Source of the DNA: Parus major
Lineage: Eukaryota > Chordata > Aves > Passeriformes > Paridae
Assembly: GCF_001522545.3 (NCBI RefSeq)
Contig: NC_031783.1
Span: forward strand, 158,849 to 222,848
Reading direction: 5' to 3'
DNA length: 64,000 nucleotides
Shown here: positions 34,291 to 46,400 of the stretch, piece by piece
How the letters are laid out: each line of letters opens with the position of its first letter
How positions within the stretch are numbered: position 1 is the first letter of the stretch
Made by a program: the position numbers and the translations under genes
The notes under the pieces: generated by a model
What the model was told of the DNA's origin: nothing
The model's input: only the letters and a program-made list of their open reading frames with translations
Databases searched by the model: none

Positions 34291-36210
34291 AGAACTCTTC
34301 AGCATTTTGACACAGCTGGCAAATCAGACTCCTGCTAGACCGTGGCTTCAAAATATCCTTTGGCCCCCACTTGCTGTACTAATCTTCAGTGCTGAAATCC
34401 TGCACTTGTATTTTTTCAGAGGAAAAATCCCATGATGAATTTCCAGCTGTAACTATGAAAAACCACATACAGCAGGGCTGTAAACTAATGCTGGAGACTT
34501 GTGAACAGGAGAAAATGTGTTCACAGCTGATTTATGTGCTAATACCCTGGCTTAAGAGCAGTGACTTCAGCCTGGTTTGCTGACTCCATCAGCTTTCTTA
34601 GTTAATGCTATGTGATGCAGCAGCTAAATTCAAAGGGGGTTGGTACTGCTACAAGTGCTGGGATAACCACTCAAAGTCCTGTACTTGCTCCTTCAAGGAA
34701 GAAGCTTGCTTAAAAGCCAGCCATTCCTGTTTGACATCCCACAATCTACCTCCAAATGACTAGAAAAGAAACTTCACTCTTCTATTTTGAAAAAGAGTTG
34801 TGACATACTTTCCTTAAAGTCTGCCAGTGGTTAACAAGGTTCTCATTGATGTAGCACCAAAGCCTGTCTGCTCTGCTGGGTGTCACAGCCTTCCTATCCC
34901 CCTCCTTTTTCACTGCCTATATGGAGAACTTCTGTTAGCTCAAGAGGGTTTTATAGAAACCACAGAACAATGACCCTTGCACTTGCTTATAAAAGCCCTA
35001 CCCACAGAACCTGAAGATGTGGGGACATTCTGGTGACCTTTGGGTCTCTTGCACAAAGACCATCTTCAGGGTGGGAGGACTCTACTGGAGCTTCTCACAG
35101 GCAGAGTTCTTTCTGGACAGGCCACTCCTGTCTTTCAGCTGAAATGGATAAATCTTGAAGCTGACATAACAATAAGGAGAGAGATGATGACCCTTCCTGG
35201 AGCAGTACCTGCTCACCTCCACTGGGCACGCTGATTGCTTACTCAGCTTTTTTCAGTAATGACCCCCTGATGACCAGGAAGCCACCTGCGCTTTGCCTGA
35301 CTTCCCCATTTTTGCTGGACACCAGCACCCAATTTGCAGCTGGGATACCAGAGCTCAGCTCTGAGCTTTCAAAAAGGCAATTGCATGGCTCTCACACTTT
35401 GGTTGAGCTTGTCATGAATATGAAAGTGTGGCATTCACAAAGGTCAACATGCTGCAAGAACTGGAAGGAAACAATCAAGGTTTTTTTTTAACTTTTGTAG
35501 TATTGCACTGATTATGATTATAGGTAACAGAAACCCCCAAGCCTTACAATGTCCCCAGCCTTAGACAACCCAGGCTTTAACATTTAAGCTGCACATATTC
35601 TCTGGCAGAACATTCCTCTTGCCAAAGACACCGTAGATTGAAACACGTAAAGTATAGACTGAAGCCTTAAAGTGGGTATTAGTTCAGGCAGTTCACACTG
35701 AGTTGGACTTGGATTGCCCTTCATGCCCAAGTGCTTGCTCCCAACAGCCAGCATGTTCAACATTGACACAGTAGAACACACATCTATGTAAGTGTGTGGG
35801 AGGAGACAGTGGAGAAAAAGTCATCATCTTTATGATCTTTATGAAGAACCTGGCATAATGTTAAGTTCCTGTTACTTCAAGAGGCCCTGTGCTTTTAATA
35901 CACCTGAACACAGAGGCCTGTGGTTTTGGCTTAAGCGCCATGTAACACACCCAAGCAGCAGCAGAGGAGGGGTCATGAAACCAAAGGCAGCACAGCTACT
36001 ATTTTAAGTATCTGTATATGTAGGAGGGAGGAGAAAAGCAGTGGGTAAGAACACAATCAGAAGTCAGCTGAACCTAGAAAGGCTGGTAAGTAAAACAAAT
36101 TCCTGCATTCCTGCTGGCTATGTGAGAGAATTTTGACCCGCTTAAGGAAGAAGAGGTTTTCTTAGGAATATAAGGAAATTGAAAGAAAGGGAAAGCCAAT
36201 TCAAGATAAG
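34291..36210. other. Convergent intergenic region
   Basis: It lies between the MFSD1-like remnant (plus) and JPT2 (minus). No exon or repeat was recognised. Missing C-terminal exons of the MFSD1-like gene would be expected here, but I could not find them. Confidence 0.45.
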
Positions 36211-38039
36211 ACTGTCTTTATTCCCAGAAGCAAGATAAAACTACAACAATAATCAGGGCTGCTAATTTAGTCCAGTAATTTAAATCTGCCTCTTCCTGCT
36301 CACCAACTGTGTTCAAGTGGGAACAGCCTAGGCAGCCAGCTTTGCCTGCTGGGAGACTTCTGGGCATCAGTTTTTGGCCAGCAATGAATTATTACCCAGT
36401 CCACTTCTTGCACAGCTGATAACCAGTAATGACAGAAAAAGCTTACATATGACCAAGTCTCCCCACAGCCAGGATACCGTGACCTATCTTTGCTCCTTCA
36501 GAAACAATGGAAAATTCCAGCCTCCATGACAATCCATCACCTTTTTCAAAGGGAGGCGATACATGGTTTCAGCAGAGCTTCAAGCTGAAATTCAACAAGA
36601 GACACATCAGGGGCTTGGAAAAATCACTGGGTGATCACCTCTATCACAGAATCACCCAGGTAGCCAGGACTCTTGGACATCCACACACCATTAACGTGGT
36701 GATCATATTGATCATAAGCAACTCTGACAACCTTCCAGGGAACATACTACAGCAGTAACTCATTTAGTGCTTAAAAACTCACAGTAATGCTGCTTAAAAC
36801 ACCAACAGAGGACATTAATCTTCCTCATTGAAATTGCAATGCAGGGTGTGATGCAGTGATGCAACAGTATCGGACAGTGCTTGCTTTAAAGGTTTGGCAC
36901 AGTAGCCAGCAGTCTTCACAGGGAAAAACATGCATGATCTGGCTTAACTGGCACACATGGGTATCAGGAAGGATGACACACTGCAGCTGGGCTGTTCACT
37001 AGAGCCGTGAGGTCTTGTACAGGACAGGCACAGTGACATGTTTAGGGACTAAGCACCAGATATGCCTAGAACCACATATGACTCATGAAAGTATGCAAGT
37101 CCTCCTTTAACCACTTCCTAGGCTAAGCTCACTATGGACACCATCATTTTCCTTCCCAGACTGAAACAGCAACTCAGAAAACATTCTATCCCAAGTGTTT
37201 AGCTACAAACCGGCAGCTCTGGGGAAAGCAATGAGGTAACACACACAGTTGCAAAGTGGAGGTATACTGCAGTCTACTGGAGGCTGCAGCTCAAAGGAAA
37301 GACAGTCCTTCATTGCTGATGGGCTATCAAGGACATTGCCACATTCCCACATTATGCAGATCCTACCCAAACTGTACATGCTTCAGAGGAGAGTTCTGAA
37401 TTGTAAATGGCCAAACACAGAAGTCACTGTAGGAGTGAGGGCTGGCTGAGAGGCTCTGAGAGCATCACAGCCTGGAAGTTCAGGGATGAATGCCAGACAC
37501 ACAACAACCTGGCTGAGAGGTCACTGTGTCCAGATCGCCTAGAACTGCAATGTCAGTAGTTGCAGTACCCTTCTCTGTCAGCCAATGCAGTCTGGCACAT
37601 GAAAGGTGTTTTATGCACTCACTAGAAACATACAAATAAGGGCGTGACTTCACATAAAGAATATGCCCTGCTCAAGGAGAATTACTATGTTTTTCTGCAA
37701 ATAGCCTGAAATATTTAAAATATTTGAATATTTAATTCTATTTACAATATTGCTGAAGAACATAACAGAACCCCAGTGTAGTATCATGGAATGTAGTCCA
37801 CAGAAAGGCATTAAGCTGATCTCTTGCTACTGTCCTACACCATCACAGATAAGAGGTGTCTGTCTCACAGGAAGCCTTGAGCAGGATGTCACAGCTCCTG
37901 AGTACAGTCCCATGTACAGAAGGCCTGAAAATATATGTGCATTTTTTCCCATTTCAGACCATAAAATTCATCAGTGTAACTATGGTGAAACAGAGTACTG
38001 ACCAATTTATAAAATCAGGCATCTACAGCACAGAATGAA

Positions 38040-40254
38040 GTAACAAAATACAGAGATTTATTGATAACTGCATGTTCTGTCATTTGATTTCCAATCCCCT
38101 TATGTCCCAGAGAAATGCTCAGATCAATCTTACCTGAAGAGTTGAAAACACTGCTTAGATCCCAAAGAAAGAAATGCAAGAAAATTAACATAGTTTAACT
38201 AATTTAAGGCCTAGTTAGAAGTTGCTTTTAAAAGACAGGCACTAAAGCCAATGTACAACAGGTACTAAAAGATGCCAAATGCTTGGTATTGCAGGTAACA
38301 TCCGCTACCAGAGCCTGAAATGTAGGAAGCAGCCTCTGGCTGACTTTTCTACATGACAGCTTCCTGTCAAGTACTGGAACAAGGAACTGGAATGGCTAAT
38401 ATGTCCGAGACTGAGCCAGAGGCTGGAGAGCACAGACTCAGGAAGAGCTGCTAAGAAATAAGTTTTGGAAGTAACTTAAGTTCATTCCAGGGTTGCAGTT
38501 TGAACTACTGCCCTGTTTTCCTGGGAGGAAAATTAATAGGCAGCTCCAAACCAATCTGAAAGATACAAAGGCATTTAAATCCCTACTTGCAATGGCTGTT
38601 TCTCTCCTAGCACTGCCCCATATGTTTCACTATTTGAAAAGGCAACTAAGTCTTAAAGCAGTCACCCACTGCTGCTGATACAAGGGAACTGCATGGCCTA
38701 CGAAGCATTAAAATCACAGAGAAGTTTAGCACCTGGCTCAGCACCCTGTCTCAATAGCAGCAGTTCCCAGGGAACATGGGCTAGAACAGCAGTGGATATA
38801 CACAATAAGGCCACTTGTTCTTTTGTGTACCTGAACAACTCCTGTTTTGATATGTCAGATTTAAAAGGTCTGTATTCAAGATATTTAATATTGAGCACCT
38901 ACAGTTAACAGATATATATATATATATATCTCAGAGCTCTGGATATGATCATAAAATCCATTCAGAGAACAAACCCTCTCCCAAAAACATCTGTGCAAAC
39001 ATTCACATCTTCCAAACATGATTTACGATAGATTTTAGTAAGATAGATTTTAGTAATACAAACCTTCTGTTTGTGCTGGCTTTGTTTTTCCAACTAAGGT
39101 AATCTACAGCAAAATCAATTACTGCTCTAGGCTGGGGAGAACTTGCATAATTCTCCCAACCTTACCAACAAAAGTCAACAGGAGACAGTCAAAGGCAAAG
39201 GTAAGGCTGATGAAAGACAGGAGAATTCACTAACAGACTCAGCACAGGTAAAACCAAGAGGAAATTAACTGTGGTAGAGATAGGAGAACAGTCCTGATTT
39301 TCATGGGGAGCTAAGTGAACGCCAGTGCTGAAGATAAGCCCTTTCTACAGAGGCTGGGTCAGAGTGACCTGGCTGATAGCTCAGTATATTCTCCATGGTA
39401 ACTGTAAACTTCCACATTGCCTCTGTTCAAAGAGTACCATAAAGCTATTGTTTGCACCCACATCTTTACCAGAAAACATACAAGCACTAAACTAGAAGCA
39501 CCTACATGAAACAGCATGTTGGACTGTCACATGTGAAGAGCCAGTCACAGTAATCTGCAAATTACTAAAGGCATCCAAAAGACCTGAATACCTGGGGAGG
39601 GGAAGACCACAATCTTTACAAACATAGGATGGTTTATGAGTAAAAAGAAACTTTCAGCTTATTTTGTCCTTGTATCAGCAATCATGTGCTGCAAGCAAGA
39701 AAGGAGAAAAAGAAGCAATCACTGAAGACACTCTTAACCATGGCAGCACTACTCGTTCCAGTGGAAGGTATTTATAGTCACATGACTGCAAGTCAGCGCA
39801 TGCTGTGAAGCTGCATCCCACTGCCTAGGGGAAAGCCCAGACTACCTGCTGTACTTCATAATCTTCAGGTGTGACTTCCAGGCCTCTTCCCATTCACAGT
39901 GTTTGATATGTTGGCTGAATGGATAAGCCTGATTCCACAAGAGCATGCTGAACCACAAGTTAGCTAAGAACCTAGAAGTGTGAGGAACTCACCACTAAGT
40001 AGCACTGATTTTTCACAAAGTTACACTAACATTGTGCTCTGCCACCCATCCAGGCAGGCCAATACTCACATCTTCCACAAGGCACCCATTCCCTCCCCAG
40101 CATGTCCTCCCCAAATCAACCGGTTATACTTCCTACATACTCTAACATAACCCTCATCCATCTGCCTAAGAATCTATTCACAAGCAATAGTGTATAAACT
40201 GACCTCACCACCATAGACAACAGTTTCTCCATTAGTGACAGTGACACAATAACC
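38040..40254 (-). other. JPT2: JPT2 3' untranslated region (extent inferred)
   Basis: It begins after the stop codon. A polyadenylation signal on the minus strand lies at plus 38057-38062 (TTTATT). A second signal near 36217-36223 would give a longer form. Neither end can be proved from sequence. It contains no repeats I can name. Confidence 0.5.
38912..38929. repeat. AT dinucleotide microsatellite
   Basis: Nine AT units, in the predicted JPT2 3' untranslated region. Confidence 0.9.
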
Positions 40255-40439
40255 CTAATAGAATGCAATGCTGGATTTCCCCCCTGGTGGATTGAGAACT
40301 TTGTTGTGTGAGCGTGGCCTTGGCCCTAGTCGGGGTTCATGATTGTCTATCTTAGGTTCTGGCTCCTTCCATCGCTCCTCTTTGCCCAGAGCTTTTTTCT
40401 CGCCTCTGTCTTCCAGGTGTGGTTTGATATTTTCTGTAG
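40255..40439 (-). CDS. JPT2: JPT2 coding exon 5 with stop
   Basis: Acceptor TTTTTAATGCAG. It encodes a charged linker and the conserved end [20 protein letters not shown], then S-S-I-A-F-Y and TAG at 40255-40257. Confidence 0.95.
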
Positions 40440-43400
40440 CTGCATTAAAAAAAATAGATTAGATCATCAGATCACTTACTATTCTGTAGTGCACAAAGTG
40501 CCTCATCTTCTGTGGGCTGCATTTTCCGCATCTCCCATCCACAACACACCTAGGTTTCTCATTATCTGTTCATTTTTCCTGAAGGAAACATGTGCTAAGA
40601 AAAGAATTTCACTTTTCACAAAAATTCCTCTCTTCCTTCATCAATCTTTCTAACAAGGATATGAAGACTGAGCAACACCCATTCAGAATTATTTTGGCAG
40701 TTGCAGGCAATTAAGCGCTACAACGTATCAATCAATCCTTTCATACTGAGCTTGAAAGCAGGGTTCCCATAATTCTTTAACAATTAGCTCAGTAATAATA
40801 TATTTTGTCAGTCAGCTGCTTAATATTTACAACTACAGAAGGCAAAAATTAACCATTTGAAAGAGATGGCAAGAGAGGAAGAGGTAACCTGATAACATGC
40901 TTTGCCATATACAAATTCCATACATATCTGTATATACACACATGGTATCACAAGCAAAGTCTAAACATACACACACAAAGTATCATGACTCACACCTGTG
41001 TTCTCATCAGTAACAAGAAGAGAACCATTTCCCCGACACAAGCAATTAGATTTCTGACTAAACTTTTCAGTTATATTATCCTAAAAATATGAGACTAAGG
41101 CTAATGTTTAAGCAGAAGCACAAGAAACTTCCTCATAGCTTATCTTCCCAAAAAGAACAAAGGAAAGAATTTATCTTGCTGACCTTCTAGCTTCTTTGGT
41201 ATTTCCTCTTCTTTCAAGACAATGTGATCCTGCAAAGAAATCAAAAACTATCTTAGTGTATTATTGCTCTCAAACAGCAAATCTGTCACAAATATCCTTC
41301 TGGAAGTTTTGCTTCATTTCTAAGTTTATAGATCACTGATCAAATAAAAGTAAGCTGTGTGTAGCCCTTAATCCCTTCCATTTCTACAGAACCCCAAAAG
41401 CAGGGGCACAAATCTTCTATGTTACAGCAAGGTGCACATCTCAGACAGTTCATTGAAACATGAATGAAGAGGCTACATTAGATCACCAAAGTGGTAAGCA
41501 CAGCAGTGGTGGGTTAATTGCCAGACAATTTTAGAGGTCTTCTCCAAACTTAAGGATTCACTGATTTTAACGTCAGGAATTAGGGTTCATCCTGTTCATC
41601 TGTTCATCCTGTCAAGCACCTGCTATCACATAGGAGAAGTTGGTACACACAACTACAATACAAGAAGCCCTTGAAGACCCTATTTGTATGCAGCAATCCC
41701 TGTCTTCAGCAAGTATCCCAACAGTCAGGTAATAATCAAAACATTTGAAGACCATTTCCCTGACAATCTGAATTGACTGTTGGAAATACACAGACACTTC
41801 AGAGAAGTATGTTTTCCCACCCATAAAACTCAATCTGCAGTAGTTTTTGTAAGTATGTTGTCTTCTTTCCATCTCAGTTTCTCCCCACAATTCCAATGCT
41901 CTAACTAATGACATAAGAATTTCCACAATGCTGTCCTCCATTTAGTCAGGAATTCATGGGAATTAAAGTTATATTTCTATAAAAGTACCTAAAAAGAGCG
42001 ATCATCCAAATAAAGGGGTACAGAGAAACAAATCAAAACCCTCTCCTACACCAACAGCACTACTCCTGCCAAAACCTAGCTCCCAATCTTGTTTTTCCTC
42101 CTCCTCCTTTCATATGGTCCCAAATACTATTCAGAACATGCATAACAAGAAAGCACTCTGCCAACACCTTAAATTTAAGGGGAAAAACACAAAGGCAAGA
42201 AAGTTAAATTGGACTGGTTCTTTCCTCTTAAGCTTCTAGGGAAAACTAGACTTGTAGTCAGCACAGCAATAATTTGTGTCCTGGTTCCAGCCAATATGGG
42301 GTAATTTTTGCAGTGGCCAGGGAAGGCATGGCTGAGACTTGGAACTTATTCTATGCCACATCATGTGCAGGGTGTGGGGGGAAGACGTCCCTTCTGGCCG
42401 GCAGTGGTGTGGCCGAGCAGTTGGCATAGCACTGTGCTCCCTGTGGTGAGCACTCACGTGTGAACTGTTCATCCTTCTTGTACACTCCATTACTAATTTT
42501 GTTGCTGTTACTGTTCTTTTTGTATCTGATTGCTATTTCCAGTAAATTGCTCTTATCTCAACCCATGATTTTTACCTTTTACATCCAATTTCCCTCCCCA
42601 GCCACAGAAGGAAGGGGGAGGGGAGTGTGAGTGGTGCATGGTTTGGAGCATTTTCCATGGGAACACTAAACAGGGGAATACCATTCCTAAACCATGTCAG
42701 TTTCATAGAATGTTAAATTTCCATGCTATTTGACATGCCAAAAATATTATCATCATAATAGCTACTCACTTTTTCTTATTTACTTACAGTAAGGCAGCAA
42801 GTTGTAAATCTGCATATAGGTCACTTAAATACAGTAACTGGTACTGTATCCTGCTTTTTCCAAACCCAGATGTGGTCTTAACTACAAGCAACTATTACAC
42901 ATCCCAGCTTCTAGATAAAAACTCAACTGTATAAACTATGTATAACAACTGTAACACTATACTAAGAGACTTTTGTGTCTCTTGTACAAATCAAGTACCT
43001 GCTGGGCCTGACACCACTGATCCCAAATTCACTTTTTCACTGTTGGTCACTTAAGCTTAATCTGTTCAAGTGCTTTCAAGGTGACTGTAGATACATGTAT
43101 TTAGGAGAGGTGAAGTGCACAACCAGGCCTCACAAAGGTTTATGACTGTAGCTCACCAACTTCCCAAGTCTGCATCAAAATCACATCTGCCAAACTGCAG
43201 AATAAGGAGAAATATCTCCTCCCTATCCAGTTTAAATGCCTCTTGGCTCTGCCAAGAGCTCCAGCTGTACCTCACTTATATGAAAGATCAAAGGTTTTTT
43301 GAACACACATCCACAGTCTAATTAATACTTTTACAACAAACTGCAGAGATCTGATACACCCAAATTAATAAGCTAGCAAAGAGACTTTAGGAATATGTCT

Positions 43401-46400
43401 AACTCAAAGTCACTCCATGCATACTCAGTTATGTTCTTAGGGAGAGTGCAGGTACATGAGAGAGCACAACAGGACCCTAGAGCTGCTGGCTTCTTGATCT
43501 GACAGCAACAGAAGTACAAATACCTTGGGTTTGTTCGGGTGTGCTCGCACAATGCTAGGAGAGACAGGAGACCCAAAGATATCACTTGTCTTCCCACCAG
43601 GTGGATTCATGCGTAGACGAGGCTGAGTAGAACTAGAATCCTCAAAAATGCCACTTTCTTTTCCTCCTGCAAGGCAGTTGTTAAGAATTTTTTTCCTAGA
43701 TTACTTTTTCACACTATAGTAAAAAAATAAAAAAAAAAAATGTAATTTAAGGACTTCTACAACCCTGCTGCCTAGGGACTTTGTCTTATTTGCCTAGCTG
43801 AAACCCTTTATTACAATTCACCTGTGGTTCTCAAATTGAGCTAACTGCTGATACAGCTCTACAATAGAAGCTGTTTCATCAATTCATTTCCTCAGTTTGG
43901 AAAGAATTAAGATTTGAATGGCATGCTAAAAAGTCTGTGAACATACAGATCACTGAAATATTCATATATTCAGAAGTCTGAAGAGATTTGATGCTTAACC
44001 CTACTCAGTATATAAAAATGCAACATAAAAAGACAGATCCCAGTGTTCCAGTTTAGGAACACAAAATCATTCTATGCCGCAATTCAGAGCCCAATCACAC
44101 AGAAAGAGGGGGCAGCTTTTACCTGGAGGGTTTGTTCTTTTTGGAATGTTCTGAGGTTGTTCTGATGCTCCAAAGATATTGGATGCCATTCGGTGTGGCC
44201 TGCTTGAAGAAGACACTTCTTCTGTACTCCCAAAAAGATTACTAGAGTCTCCCCCTGGGGGCTTCAATACTCTGTATTATAGAATGAGAAACAATATCCA
44301 AAAGTTCATTTAAAATGTATAGCATTTAACATATTTGATATCCCCTTCCCATTCTCTCCTTGTATATAATTATCCTGATTTTAATTTACTTTAGGTAAAG
44401 TAAATTCTGTAAAATACTTCTGTAAAGTAGGTTCTGCTACATCCATGAAGTATTTACATTTCAAGAGCTGTTTAAATATTCTTAAGTTCAGCACAAATAT
44501 TGCCAACCTCCTGGTCAGTCAACTTGATCATTAAGGTATCTATGATTACATGGAATGATCCTAACACTGCCACCTACACAAATGGCTATGCTGTCTGTGC
44601 TGTTCCAGAATTTCTTCACAGGGAGAATGGGATACTTCACTGGAATGGGCTGACCAGGGCAGTGGTAGAGTCATCATCCCTGAAGGTGTTCACAAAATGA
44701 CTGAATGTGGCACTTAATGTTCTGGTCTAGTTAACAAGCAGTCATACTTTGAACTCCATGATTTCAGAGGGCTTTTCCAACCTTAATGATTCTGGGATTC
44801 TGTATCAAAAATAATTTTTGCAGTTACATCTACCAATTACCCACAGTCTTAGCAGCTGAACAAAGGTAGTAGCTCAATTATACTATTAATCTGAACCCTT
44901 GATCTGGAACCTAAAGAATCCTTTGCTTTTAAACCAAGAGAACAGTTACAAATTGCAAGACCTCGATCCTACTCAACTTGAATATAATTCAAATGTCAGC
45001 GAATTGTTACAACCCCTCCTCTCCCTAGCACTGTTACAGCAGCACATCATTACAGGTGAGCTACACCGAGCACAAAATGAAGCTCCTCTTGGTGCCAAGA
45101 TCTACTCTAGTTTAAGATTTAATTTCACAAAAATAGAGATATTTGGCTACTCTGTCAGAAAATGAGCTTTGTGTGCATTTCAGATCTCATGATGCAGAAA
45201 GCAGTTTTAGGCCTTTTGGAAAGGAAGAGATAAAAGTTCCTATTTTAGTCTGGGGATAGTTTATATACACAGTACTAGCCTCAAAGGGACTGTCTTAGCT
45301 GGCCAATTTCAATATTTTAATCTTTAGTACGACTGTGGATTCAATTAATGCCTTCAGCTTAAGGAGTAACTAGAATTTCAGCAGATAGGACAACTCCTTG
45401 TCCAAAGCACAGGTTAGATCATATAAAGCTTATTTATTTACAATTTAGTGTCTAATGGACTACAGATCCACTAGCCTCCGTGCTCTCCATGTATTTTAGA
45501 AGACTTAAACCCACTATTAAAGCAGACACTGTATAGGTAAATTATGAATTTCAATCATTCACAATGGTCTAGAAATCATGAGGCAGTTGAAGTATTTAAA
45601 GTGGGGAGACTGAAAGAAAAGGGAACTCTACAAAAAAGTAGTTTGGGAAGGGTCTCTGTTAAAATAGATTCCTCTTACATAATTTAAATTATTTTTGACT
45701 TTTTCTGTTCTTTTCAGTTATTTTTTAACTGCACTTAGTCTTTTTTGCATTCCAGCTACACTAAGTACACCAGCCAAGAGACTGAAAGGAAGTAAAAAGC
45801 TGTTTATACAGCTGGAGTCTCTTACACTCCAGATTTACTCAATTTACCATGCTGTTTGCTTAACACATGCCTACAAGCAGAGGGGGGAATAATAATATAA
45901 CTACATTCAGATTTTTTTTGGTTTAAGTAAAATAGCAAGTCATAAGAATCAAATTACTTCTCATTCCTGCAATGGGTTTTAATACCTATGCAGAAAGAAA
46001 TTCTAGAGAAAATCCATTTTAAGATTATAAATATTGATAATTCGGTAAAGAAACTTCATCAAAATAAATCTAATACTGATTAATCTTATACTGTCCTCTT
46101 ATTTTCATCTTAGTATCACTAAGAAAACCATACTGTGGAACAACTTAACTAGAGGTATGGTTACCAGGTAAACCACATGATGCTTACAAGGTGGAAATCA
46201 AGTACAAGAGTACAAGTACCTCTTCTGCCAGCATCAAGCAAAATGATGTCTTTACATACACAATGTGGATTTACCACCTCAGTTTCAAGAATTTCAAAAT
46301 GCTGGGAACCTCCCAAGCATTACATAAACTTTCATATGGCAGTGACTATGGCAGTGACAGCAGGTTAATAAAATTTGAACTAATACAAAGTCAGATAACT

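Noticed and set aside
33901..34338. A 145-codon plus-strand frame as an MFSD1-like downstream exon
   Set aside because: The sequence is a reversed CR1 fragment; no transporter-like helices or phase-matching acceptor were found.
44067..44267. A 66-codon minus-strand frame read as a full small protein
   Set aside because: It is JPT2 exon 2 read through its donor site at 44122; the last residues are intron.
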